NCBI GenBank assembly: GCA_016801885.1
Contig: CM028890.1
Span: 12,082,001-12,146,000 of the forward strand
DNA length: 64,000 nucleotides
Source: Toxotes chatareus
Lineage: Eukaryota > Chordata > Actinopteri > Toxotidae
Direction of reading: 5' to 3'
Shown: positions 26,701 to 38,900 of the stretch, piece after piece
Layout: each line of letters begins with the position of its first letter
How positions within the stretch are numbered: the stretch's first letter is position 1
The notes under the pieces: generated by a model
The model's input: the letters and a program-made list of their open reading frames with translations, nothing else
Told to the model about the DNA's origin: nothing
The model's database searches: none
Program-made: the position numbers and the translations under genes

Positions 26701-29700
26701 CCTTCACCTGTCTCCCCCTCCCCCTCCTCATTGTTTTTGGCAGAGGGAGCTGTAAACACTCTTGTTTATGCCTCCGCATTTACATTCAACACCACCTCTC
26801 AGGTTTATGGCTTGACAATCTCCACTTCAACTTGCATGAGTGACAGTGCTTCTCCCTCTCATGTTCACGCTTAGCCTCTTGTTGCCACAAGCGCTGGCTT
26901 CTTTTTACAGGCTGGAATGCACAATGCAGTCTGCTCGAGTCTGAGCAGAGACGAACTCAGTAAGCTGTCTGAATATTTTTTCTTTTTAAATATATACGTA
27001 TATATATAAATATATAACAGAAACTGCAGATCGCAGAAGGCAACTTGACACTATCTAAAAGTGAACAGGCACACTGTTTGGGCATGAAATGAGTGTTTAA
27101 AGGACCAGAGGATCAGAGGTTTAGCATTTTTAATCTAAATAACTACTATATTTTTAAACCTTTACACTGCTGTCAGTCATTTCCTAAAGCATTCAACTCT
27201 GTTTTAGCTTTTGTTGAGCTGATACACCCAACTTAAATTACAGCCTTTTGCTGGCTTACACACACACATCCACATTTATGAGTCGTATGAGTTGTCATTT
27301 CTTTATCCTGGGAGTATTTCCTGACAAAAATACACATTGCTTCCTTGTATCTCCGTGTTGGATCAGCTGGCAGGAAAGATACAAATCAATCTGATTGGAC
27401 ATGCTGTGCCTCACCTAGCACACCAAAACACTGCGTTATCGATGGATACTAAAGTTCATAATTGTCAGCTGTACTCTAACAGAGTACAGCTGACATTATT
27501 AACAAACAAGATGAAAATAACAAATGTTTAAACCCAGTTTGCTTTTGTTTTTTTTGTTTCAGTGGCACCTGTCATGAACTTGATGGTCCGAGGGGTGACT
27601 GATCGCAGTATTGACCTGGAGTGGGAAGGCTCAGTCGTGCTGACAGATTTCTTGGTGACCTACACACCAAGCAGCCCCGGAGGTAAGTACACAGCTATGC
27701 TGGCCTTTCAAAGACAGGAAGGTTGTAATTTAACTTTCAGTTGATTGACAGCTTTTCTTTTCTTTTTTTTTTTTTTAAAGTGCAATCATGAATCTTTGTA
27801 TCTTTTTACCTGTCGCTTCGTCAGGTGTGCAACTAGAGATAAGGCTTCCTGGCAATACCACCACCTGCACTATCACAGGCCTGGAAGCAGGCATGGAGTA
27901 CAACATCAACGTGTTTGCTGTCATTAACAACAGTATCAGCGTCCCTGACAGCATCACTGTTTGGACCTGTAAGTGCAGTCCAGTGGGTTGTTTTGACAAA
28001 ATGTTAACATAGAGGGCTAAAATATATTCAGCTGCTGCCACGTTTCATCCATGACCAACAAAGAATTAATTTAATATGTCAGTTTACTTTCTCATTAAAT
28101 ATCCTCTGTCTTGTACAGGATCACACATGCACAGTCATTCCTGTGGATGCACACACACCCTGTCTCTCACTTTTTTTTTTGGGTTAAATCCTCCCAAAGA
28201 TGTTTCTCAGTGTCAATAGAGTGAGAATACCACCTGCTCCTCTGTGCCAACTGGTTGTGAGTCCTACCTGTAACACCTGCTTGGTGTCACTCACACTCCA
28301 GTGCACACTAACACACACACAAATATGAACACATTTTGAATGTGTACCTCCTAGTTGGTGTTCATGCCAGGTCATTGGACCTGACAGAGAAACATACCAG
28401 TTGCATTCATGCTCATCACAAGTATATAAACTCACCCAGCTCCTGAATAATTAATAGCCTACTTTTAATAGCAACAGAAAATTGTATCGGCTCATAAACA
28501 GCTGGCAGGTATACAGCTGATACAGGTCGATTGCGCAGTCTTTGTTGGTAAAATTATCCTCCATTTCACAGATAAGTGAATTTAATTTCAGTGATAGTAG
28601 AAATTGGAGTAATAAAGACAATCTAGGGCATTTAAGCTCGATGCAACCATTTGTCAGTGCCGATATGATTTGTTGGGTTGTCTTTGCTAAACTTAATTAT
28701 AAATTGCAGTATTTGATTATCCAGAAAGATTTATAGGGACACAGCTGCCTGTGAAAAAGGCAATTTTATCATTTTACCATATCAAAGTATGAGCAAGTTT
28801 GTTTTAAGGCAAGGAATCAATGTTTCAACCTTTATATTCAGTGGCTTCAGAAAGTATTGACACCCTCTCACATTTTGCACTTTATTCTGTTGTAGATTGC
28901 ATTTGAAATGGATAAAATTGGCGTTTGTAAATGCAAGACTTCAGTTGTTGATTTAAATAAATTTGCAAAAATTTCTAAAAACATGGTTTAACTGTTCCAT
29001 TATGGTTTATTTACCGTAACCTCACGGGCAAAACTTGTTATTTCATCAATTTAAAATTAAATCTTCAACACAATAAAACGTGCAAAAAAATCATTGCATA
29101 AATGAGCTGAAAAAAGCCTTTTGTGTGTTATGAAGCGGTGTTCATGTTTTATATCTGTTTAAACAAAATTGACGTCTTAATTAATAACAATTAATGTATA
29201 ATCAGTAACTTTAGGGCAGCATTGCTCATGATAGAAAGAAAGAAAATGAATAGAGACAGAGGCAACAGAAATTTAAAAGAGAAAAGTTGAGCATCGGACA
29301 CCTTCAGCAGATGGAGTCGTGATTTATGGGCTGTGTGGGTCACTGAAGAACAATAATGCTTGTCTGGCTACCTCTCCAGATCTCTCCAATCCGGATGGTT
29401 TAGTCTTCAAATCCATCACAGAGACGTCGGTGGAGGTCCACTGGCAACCCTTCTACTATTCCTTCGATGGATGGGAGATCAGCTTCATCCCCAAGGTAGA
29501 GTAAAGCTGTGTAAACACCCTGTGTATGTGTCCGCTGTCAGTCCCAATGTAAGGCTACAGAGTGCACTGTGTGTGGGGAGAAAAAGGAAAAAAAGCTAAC
29601 TGAACAGAAGGAGAAAAGACTGATTTTTTTGTGCTTTTAATGAACCATCACCAAATGACAGATTTGCCTGCTGTCCCATACACACAACAGCAGAGTTTTT

Positions 29701-30648
29701 CCATTTGGCTTTTTGAGCAAACAAAAATATTCCTGATTGAAAAAGAATTATTTTAAAATCTCACTAATGCTAATCTCTAAATGACTTTCTGAATTTCTGT
29801 GTAGAAACAGGAAGAAAAATAACTGAATGGACTTAGGTTTTCTTGGGGGCACATACCAAATTAGACAAACGGATTGTCTTAAGCTTATTGGCTATTAGAT
29901 GGATGAGCCATTAAACCCTTTTCCAGAATAACCTTTCGTAAAACCATAGCAGGGCCAGGTTGAAAGCCAGAAAGCAAAAAGCTTTCTCTTTCTAATTCCC
30001 GCCGTAAGCTCAGGTACTCTCGGCACTCTAATCTCGTGCCCTCTCACAGTAATTGGTTTTCTCCTTTAAGGTGTTCTCAGGGGGAGATATCCTTTGCTCT
30101 GGTCAGACTCCAAGCATTAAATCTGATGTTAAGATGCTTTTTTTGTGTTTATTTCAAGCCCTTGTAAGAAAGAAACTTTCTGATTGAAAATAAGCAGCGT
30201 GCCTCCTGATTTCATTTGATTTCTTTTAGCCCTCTTTTCCTCTCTCTTTCTATCCCAACCTACCATGTTTCACCGCTGACCCTCTTCTTCCACCATCTTT
30301 CAGCCCCTCACCCTTCCCTCATAATCTCTTGTTTTTACTTTCCATCCATCTCTTGATGGAGATCTCCAACCCTTTCCTCTCTACCCCCAAAGGTACCCTT
30401 CACTCCATTTGTTCTCCTTCACCTCTCTCTTCCCATCCCTTTTTATATACATTCATCCCTCTATCTCCCCTCGCTTTCTCCCTCTCACTATAGCCACAGG
30501 GGAAATCATATTATGAGTTGGCAGTCCCGCCCCCTGTGGATCTAATCCAGCAACGGGGATTGTGAATTTTGACAATCTCGTAATGGAAGGAGGCATGAAA
30601 GCTTTGGCCTATGCGAACAAACACTCGCTACCCTGAAAAAAGTGAAAC

Positions 30649-30693
<45 letters not shown>

Positions 30694-33600
30694 GAGCCTC
30701 AAGACCCGCCGTTAACACTATTAGAAACAGCTACAGTAGATATTTGACATTCCAATAGCACACACATGACCACGTAAAATTAGAAGAGCTTTCCTGAAGC
30801 ATCTCAGAATTGTGAATCATGTTGAAAGGTCAAACAAAGCGGTCAGAGTTCAGGACACGTGATGAGGCTGTTCAAATCTGCAGTGTTATCTTTACATAAA
30901 GTGTTTAGTTCATAAATGATGTCGACATGAATGATGTTAATTCGTGCCTGTGGCTGTAACACTGTTCAGGTTGCACTTTGTTACTCACTCTTTCACTCCT
31001 GGGAAGAAAAGACAGAACCTGGCAGATTCCATGAGCAACTAAGAATTATCTTTCTTGCTCATTTGAGCCTCTGAAGCTGCATCATGTACAAGAAATTGTG
31101 TGATTAAGTTATAGGGGAACCCCTTGCATACATAATGGATACTTTATGTAAAGGTTTAAAAAATTAACATTGACCATTTGTTTAAAGGGTGAATTCAGCC
31201 AAAAAATTAAAAAACAAAACCATATTGTCTCACTTACCCCTATTAATATCTATCTCTTGTGGTGATCTGAGAGACCTGCTGTCGCCCCAATACAATAGAT
31301 GTATTGGAAAAAAAACAGTGTAATTTTCCACAAGTCTAGATGAGCATGCAGATTGGGGCAAGGTGCTGGGGAAGCTAGAGGCTGACGAAACAGGGCTGAG
31401 CGAGGTGAAGGCTGAGTGGTGAGCGTGGCAGTGTGATTGGCTGGCAGGCAGGGAGAGGAAGAGGAAAGCTGGCAGGCGGACGGTGATCCTGTGGCACAGG
31501 GAAACAAGGACTGACTTTGAAGAAAACATAAGGAACAAATCTCAGAACATTTGGTGATGACTGGATGAAGAAATGAGGCTGATGGACTGCTGGGTGATGA
31601 GCCAGTGGACTGCAGGTGTGCTGGCTGATCAGCAACCGGCAACCTGAGAGGGAGAGAGGAGCGCCACGCCCATAACACAGACACACATACAGAGAGAGAG
31701 AATGAGAACGTAACAGAAATAATGTCCCCGTTACTCTTGATAATAGACTGACTGTACTGTCACCTTTTTTTTTCTTTTTTTGATTGGAAATACTTTATTA
31801 CTTCTTTATCGTGTTATCATTACAACCTTCTCATTCTTGACAACCTTAAAGTAATAAAAAATACTTCTACAAGAAGCCAAATAATGTTTTTTAGTCATTC
31901 CTCATCTAATCCAGCTTGACAGCTGTGAGACTGATGACTAATCATGAGCAGACCAACACAGGAGATGGGAGTGGGATTTACTGTTTGCTTTGGCATTTAA
32001 CTATGTTATTACTGAGATTGAACACCACTTGTTACTGGAACATTATCGTTGATGTGTTACAGCCCACCCTGGTAATTTAGTCTAGGTATTTAAATTAATT
32101 GCATCTCTAATAACAGTTTTGATTCAGGAAAGTAGCAAGCTGTTATAAATTGTTTTTAAAACAAGCCTTCATAGTGCAAGGTTTTTGGGGATCTTGGAGC
32201 AGCAGTAGGTGCAACATCTGTCTGTCGGCAGGAAGTGCATGTGCAACTCTGGCTCTCTGAGAACAGCTGGGAATAGCAGGGGTTCCATATGGATGAGTGA
32301 CAAGCCTTTGGAAATATCCAGAGTGCTGCCTCTGCAGAACGAGGCCTGAGAAATATCACCGTGGCACACATATTCATTTTTGCCAAGTAACGAGGTTTGG
32401 GAATTTAATGTGCTAAACCATCCAGACGCTTACAAATAAGTCAAAAGAGAAGGTCTCAGTGTTCAGTTCAGAAAATTTACTGCATAGAAATTAGCAGCAT
32501 GAGTCACTGTTTATTTTTTTCTGGCGAGGATAGTCTTTTATCTGCTAGATTCTTTATCTCCGCTGAGAGAAGAGGTTTGTGCCACACAGTCTCTGACATT
32601 TACTCAAAATATGCAAACAATGTGCAACAGAGCTCCAGTCTCTTTTCAACACATCGCTTCTGTCTGTGTTTTTTCCCCAGGACAATGATGGAGGGATGAC
32701 TGCACAGCTCCCCAGCACCATCACTTCCTTTGTGCAGACTGGTCTGAGACCAGGGGAAGAGTATACAGTTAACTTGGTGGCGCTCCGAGACCAGGGTCGA
32801 AGTCAGCCGGTCACTGCTACTGTCACAACATGTATGTATGAATGAAAACCGGTAATTATGAAATGGTAAAGATAAATCTTTACACGAGGAGATGATGTCA
32901 TTGAAAAGATCTGAAAACCATAAATGCTAAAGACATCAGACTTGGTTCATGGGGCCCCTGTGTGATTGTCTATTAAACATCGCACCAATAGCGCCACCAC
33001 AGGGGTCAGTTATAGAGGATTTTGTTTTCATTTTGACTTTTGGCTAATAACACAATAATAGTAAGGCGCAAATAAAATTTGTTTTTGTTTTTGGGTTCCT
33101 TGGATCAGTACAAATCTGTGATAAATTTCCTTTTGCGCCGAAGTAGATTTAAATTTATTTGTAAAACACATTTTTCTCCTTCTATTCTCCATATTTCAGC
33201 CAATCTTAGCACATATCCTTTTTAGGATTTCAGAGACGACATTGGTGTTTGTTTTGTTTGTTACGTGTTTGTTTGTTTTTTGTTACGCACCATTTTCTTA
33301 CAGTTTTGGAGTTTCCCCCCTGGGTGGTGCTCAAATTAACATTACAGACAAGGGTACAGTCTGAGCTTGTTGACAGAGTCAAAATGTCCTCTACATTACT
33401 GTTATTGTATCACCAAAATATAACATTAGAAGTCCCAAAAAACTTTTCAGTCAGCTTTTTGTGACAGGCTCCCAATCAAACACAATTTTCACAAGTTTTT
33501 TATTAGTGTTTTTGAATAATCTGTCAATTAATGTTTGTTTTGTCCAAACAACAGTCCCTAACTGAGTGTTGTACAATTTACACTGATTATATAACTGAGA

Positions 33601-35862
33601 AAAACTGCAAGTCCTCATATTTGAAAAGCTGAAAACAGCAAATCTTTGGCTACTTTACTTCATTTTCTGTCAATTGATTAATTAAATGTATCACAGTTTT
33701 CCTTGCACTCTCAAGACGTGACGCACACACATACACAGTACACACCCAGATAAATACCCTTGCATAAGCAGTGTCTCCTTGACGTATTTGTTGGTCTCCC
33801 ACCATTTATGTCCCTGAAAGTAAACCTCACTGAGGTATTGCCCCCACTCTTCACCCAGCTTACACGACTTAGACACCTGTAATAGATCCAATTCAAACCT
33901 CGTCCATAACAATTCAAACTCTGATGTCTGCAGTCAAAACACCATCAATTTCCTGTCAAGTCTTTGTTCATTCCGTGGGTTGTAATTAAGTATCGATTAA
34001 TAATTCATGGCAGTCTATCATTAATTTTTCACGGCGGCCCACTGCAGGACACCTTATTGGATGAAGAAAGAGGAAAAGACAAATTTGAAGTTACTCAATT
34101 ATTTAGAGCAAAGATTTATCCTTCCTGGGAGACGGAGGGAGAGCGTGATGAGGAGTCGGAGGAAAAACCAGAGGGAGAGGACAGCTGATGTGGGAACTGG
34201 TTCTCAGCAACTGTCTTCCTCAGGAAGTTTTCTAGGACGAGACCCAAGGGGCCAATTTCTAATACATCAAGAGTCAGGGTGGACCTGCAGTATGTCAGGT
34301 CTGAGTCTGGGACTTATTTAGATCTCAAAAGCTTAAAGAAACACTTTAAAGAAGAACACTGGTCTTTTATTGCTCAGTGTGTGAAATATGCCATTCACAT
34401 GAGTTCCCCCTCAGGGCCAACAACAGAATAGTTATGCTGTCACACAACACTGTGGCGCTTTCATTTTAAAGCATCCATGCTGAACTAAGCATTGGGTCAT
34501 GTGCTATTTTGGTCAGTTCCTCAAACACTGAATGACATTTGTCACCTTTTTTAACTTAATTGGAAAGTGTTGATATGAAAATCAAAAGCACCTGCATTTT
34601 CCCCGACAGCTGCTACAGCAACAGATGTCAAATCTTAGCTTTTGTGGAAAGAAGTAATTAACAGGTTAATGAAATAGAGTGCTAATTATCACTTCCTCTA
34701 ACACCCCATTACTTTGATGGAAATTTCTTTATATTGGCATTGATGCTCCAACAATGAGAACGTGTAGAGAAAATGTTTAGTGAATCCCTCTCTTGTCAAA
34801 CATTTTGAAGACGGTTTTTCCTCATAACGCCTGATGTGTTTTCGGCTCTTCACACCTAATAAGTCTTGTTTTCCAGCAGTTGTCTGGGAGAAATTTTAAC
34901 CATGGCTTCTGGTTTTACACCTTGCGCAGATAAAGCCCATAGCCTCAGCATGTGTCAGGTCTGATAAGTTTTACATGCTGGACTGTCGCAGAACAGCTTT
35001 TTCTGATAACATATCCACATCTACAGCACTGCTGCAAAAGCCTGAAGCATCGACAGGAACACTGGGAATTTTGACTGAAATGTGTCCAAACAAAAAAGTT
35101 GGCACCAAACTCACTGTTTGATTTTGTTTCATTTAATCATAATTTGGCCGAGACTGTGTATTATTTAGGCCAAGTTGTTTTCCAGCTGCTTGTAGTTATT
35201 TAACAATTGAGTTTAGTTTTCTTTTGCTGAAGAAAAATGGGTTTTATAGACAAATAGTCTATATTCCTCAAAGTAGAGATGAAAGATGATTAGATTGATC
35301 AAGTAGTTAATTGATTGTGCTGTTTTGAATGTACAATGCATGCAAGTCAAATGTCAAATGCATGCAATAGATGGCAAGGCTGACTATTGCCTTGCCATCT
35401 ATTGCACCCCAGCGACTCTGCTTTGTCCATAACTATAGCAAGAGGACACTCGCTAATTATACCTGTTTTTGTCACAGTGATTGACGGTCCCACTCAGCTG
35501 ATTGTGCGGGATGTGTCGGACACGGTGGCGTTTGTGGAGTGGACACCACCGAAAGCAAAGATTGATCAGATCGTGTTGCGTTACGGCCTCATGGGAGGTG
35601 AGGGGCCGCGAACCACCTTCCGCCTCCAGCCCACCCTCAGCCAGTATTCCCTGCAGGTGAGACTGTGTGTGTTTGTGTGTGTGTGTGTGTGTGCACAATT
35701 CATCCTTCAGGTCCTGAGGTCACAGATCTGATCATACAGACACAATATGTGGACTCACCTGCCATCTGGGGAAAGCCAGTCTTCACAACTTAAACAGTTT
35801 ATGTCTGAGTTGAGAGTTGGCTTTAGGGGTTGTTACATTGTACCCACAAGTTTAGTACTACT

Positions 35863-35909
<47 letters not shown>

Positions 35910-38900
35910 ACTTGTCATGCTTGTTAAATGATCTAATCAGAGACTGCCTGCCTTCTGTGTCTAGAGATAAAACAAAAACAAACAGAAAAATCCATGCAAA
36001 GAGATTAAACACACCAAACTGTCCCTGTTTTTTTTCCGGTGCCACAGGTTCTGCGTCCTGGCTCACGTTACGAGGTGTCTGTCAGAGGTGTGAGGAAAGG
36101 AAACGAGAGCAGATCCATTTCCACTGAATTTACTACCGGTGAGGTCTGACAGCGAGCAGATGTGGTGATGGTGGTGTGTGAGATCCTGTGCATGCCTCTG
36201 GGAATAGAACAGTTGATGACATATGGCCTAATGTATACCATATTGTTTATATATATTGGATATGATAGCGAACATCTGTTCGAGGTGATTTTTTTTTTTG
36301 TGTTCCCATAAAGTTTGAGCAGAAGAAACCACATTATTTGTGGAAACATCATCATGATTTGGTTTGAGTGCAAACAGCTTAATCAAAATGAATTTCAACT
36401 ACATCTGGAGCAACGTGTATGGATATGATGCCAAAATATCTACTGAATAATATAAACTGATGATGATCTGCTGTACTTAATATCATCTTATATACAGGCT
36501 ACATACAGATTAAGTCCAGTAAATGCTGTTTTAAACTGCTGATGTTTGCTTGTTCACAATCCCTGAGAATTGGTCTCAGTGTCCCCAACATTGTCAGCTT
36601 TATCGTTCTTCTCAGAGATTGATGCCCCCAAGAACTTGCGGCTCGTGTCCAAGACCTCCACCACCCTCGAGCTTGAATGGGATAACAGTGAGGCTGAGGT
36701 AATTAGACATGGTCTGAAGAACATTTGTGGCTTGTTTTCATGACAACACAACAAAGTTTAGTCATTTGGATGTTAGCTTTGTGTCCGTTTTGTGTTCGTT
36801 GTTGGCATAACTGTTTGTGTTCTGGTGCAGTAAAGCATCAGAATTTGCTAAGGATTCTATCTGTACTTTTTCTTCAGTACATTTTTATACCAGTTGTTTT
36901 ACTTGTAAAACAACTGATATTTTTATAGTCTGATGTACAGTAGGTACTTTTACTCAAGTAAAGAGTCTGATTACTTCTTCCACCAGTGGAAGCAATTCAT
37001 GCTAAACCTTCCAAAATAAGAGTCTCCTTCTTCAACAGTTTCATCTTTTATATATTTGTTGTTGTTTTTTTTTGTTTTTTTTTTAATAAGTGTAGTGGAG
37101 TGCTCATTACATCATTAAGTGTATGTTAATTATGTCCTTTTTGTAAAATGAGATCTAATATATCATTAATCCCCTGACCTTATCCACCCTTTCTCGACCC
37201 TTCCTACACACTTGCCCTAAAGCAGGTTTTAAGTCCTCCTGTTTTTCTCTTGTTGTCTTGAGCACTCTATCTTCACAAGCAGGTGGGTCTGCATTTGCCA
37301 GCATGGTAAATGCCAATGATGGCAATGGAACAAAGACCTCACAGGGCACAAGCGATCACTGTATGTTTTACTCTGAATTAAAATGTAATAAATCATACTT
37401 CTGGGGCTCACTAACTACACGCCCAGAGTTACGAAGCCCGTCTGTTTTGATGCCTGTTAGCACCGCAAATTTATTCATCCTCATGATTCTGCAGAGTGTT
37501 GACAGAGAGCCAAATATCATACTGGGCAGATGCAAAAAGAAACCATTTATTCTATCAACCATCAGCAACGCAGGGGAAAATTGAAGCTGTTATGGCAGTG
37601 AAAACATCTTTCCCAATGCTACTTTCAGTTTGGTGTTGTCACTTTTTAAATATGTGTGTTTAACTGTAGGTGGAGGGCTACCAGGTGGTGTACAGCACTT
37701 TAGCAGGAGATCAGTACGATAAAGTCATTGTACCACGAAATGAGGGAACCACCACTAAGACCACTCTCACAGGTGAGTGAGGAGGAGTGATGGGTTGCTC
37801 TTGTTTCATTTAGCTTGTTTCGTAGTCAATTTTCGTTGAATTATTTATCGTCGGCCTCTGTAGTCAGCTCTTTTGCTCGGTTCAGTGTTTTTCATGATGC
37901 CGTCAGTCTTATCACAGTGCATCTAATGTGTACTGAAGAAGCTGGGAAAGGCCTGTGTGTTTTACATGGCAGGATTATCTCTGGAGCTAACACTTGGCTG
38001 ACGGGCTACTGATTGTATCTGTAGAAATGCTTGTTATCCTGCGGGCATATTGAAAGGCTGTCATAAAGGAGGGGTCAGCTGGGATGTTTTTTCTGAAAGG
38101 CCACAGTGCTGGAAAGGGCATGGCCGGCATAAGAATAGAAGCAAAAGGTCCTTGTGTTATTCTGTTCGGCCACTGCAATCAATGCTCTCTCCACTCTCAT
38201 CCCTCCTCTGTCACTCTCATTTTCTCTCTCTTCTAATAATCTCTGCCACTCTCGCTCATTTCTCATTGCTCATCTCTTCATCTCTATTTCTGTAGCTTGA
38301 GAAGCTCACTGTGGACGTACTGAATTGATTTGAAACTGATCAATTATGCGGTGGGCAAAAGAAAAAAAGAAAAGTGGGTTTCTTCATAAATCATACTGAT
38401 GTACATGTAAATTTGCCAAGACCTCATCTCCGATGTAGAGCTAATTGGGCTGTTATGAAAAACTTCAGCTAATTGACATGCACGTTGTGTGAGGAGGAGA
38501 GTATGAAACAAGTCTGTGTGATGCTTCTTCTTGCTATATTGTGTGTTAAATTAGTCACTAGTTCTCTCTTTGTCTTTGTGCCTCAGACCTTCTGCCAGGC
38601 ACAGAGTACGGCATCGGTATATCTGCCATGAAGGGCAGCAACCAGAGTACTCCGGCAACAATGAACGCCAGGACCAGTGAGTGAACTGCTGTTTATACTC
38701 CACTCATGCATTTAAGACACACTAAGTGAATCACAGCCGCAGTGCACTGGAAATCTCAGCATCACAGCAGGCTCGTTGGCCGGTTTGTCATTATACATGT
38801 AATTCACAGTTCATGCTGTGGGTCATTAAAAGCCATTTTAGTGAAATTAAGCAAATCAGATTTTGGCAAGACTTGCGCTATTTTAGGGAGGTGTGCGGCT

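Larger units (their letters stand above)
22084..27562. other. tnr intron, 5.5 kb
   Basis: Separates the EGF exon from FN3-1. It holds an AATTAATC-type element at 22768-23084, a poly-T at 24770-24786, a pyrimidine-rich stretch at 26470-26740, an AT palindrome-rich patch at 26988-27018 and a perfect hairpin at 27463-27495. No coding exon is evident. Confidence 0.85.
32832..35477. other. tnr intron, 2.6 kb
   Basis: Contains an AATTAATC-type element fragment (33525-33692), an AT-rich patch with several TAAT motifs (34650-34710), a duplicated aatgcatgcaa word (35335 and 35357) and a perfect 18-bp hairpin at 35363-35406, close to the acceptor. Confidence 0.85.
36699..37669. other. tnr intron, 1.0 kb
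   Basis: Holds a 12-bp-arm palindrome (36891-36916) beside a probable DNA-transposon terminus (36944-36989) and a poly-T patch near 37065-37084. Confidence 0.8.

Noticed and set aside
26988..27018. AT-rich tatatacgtatatatata patch as a promoter
   Set aside because: It lies inside a coding-gene intron, is a simple AT repeat and has no associated transcript-like exon.
31230..31686. Overlapping minus-strand open frames rich in Pro, Ser and Leu
   Set aside because: Three frames are open at once, which indicates base composition rather than coding.
35363..35406. The 18-bp hairpin as a microRNA precursor
   Set aside because: The stem ends abruptly after 18 bp and flanking bases do not pair, whereas a microRNA precursor needs a stem of roughly 30 bp or more.
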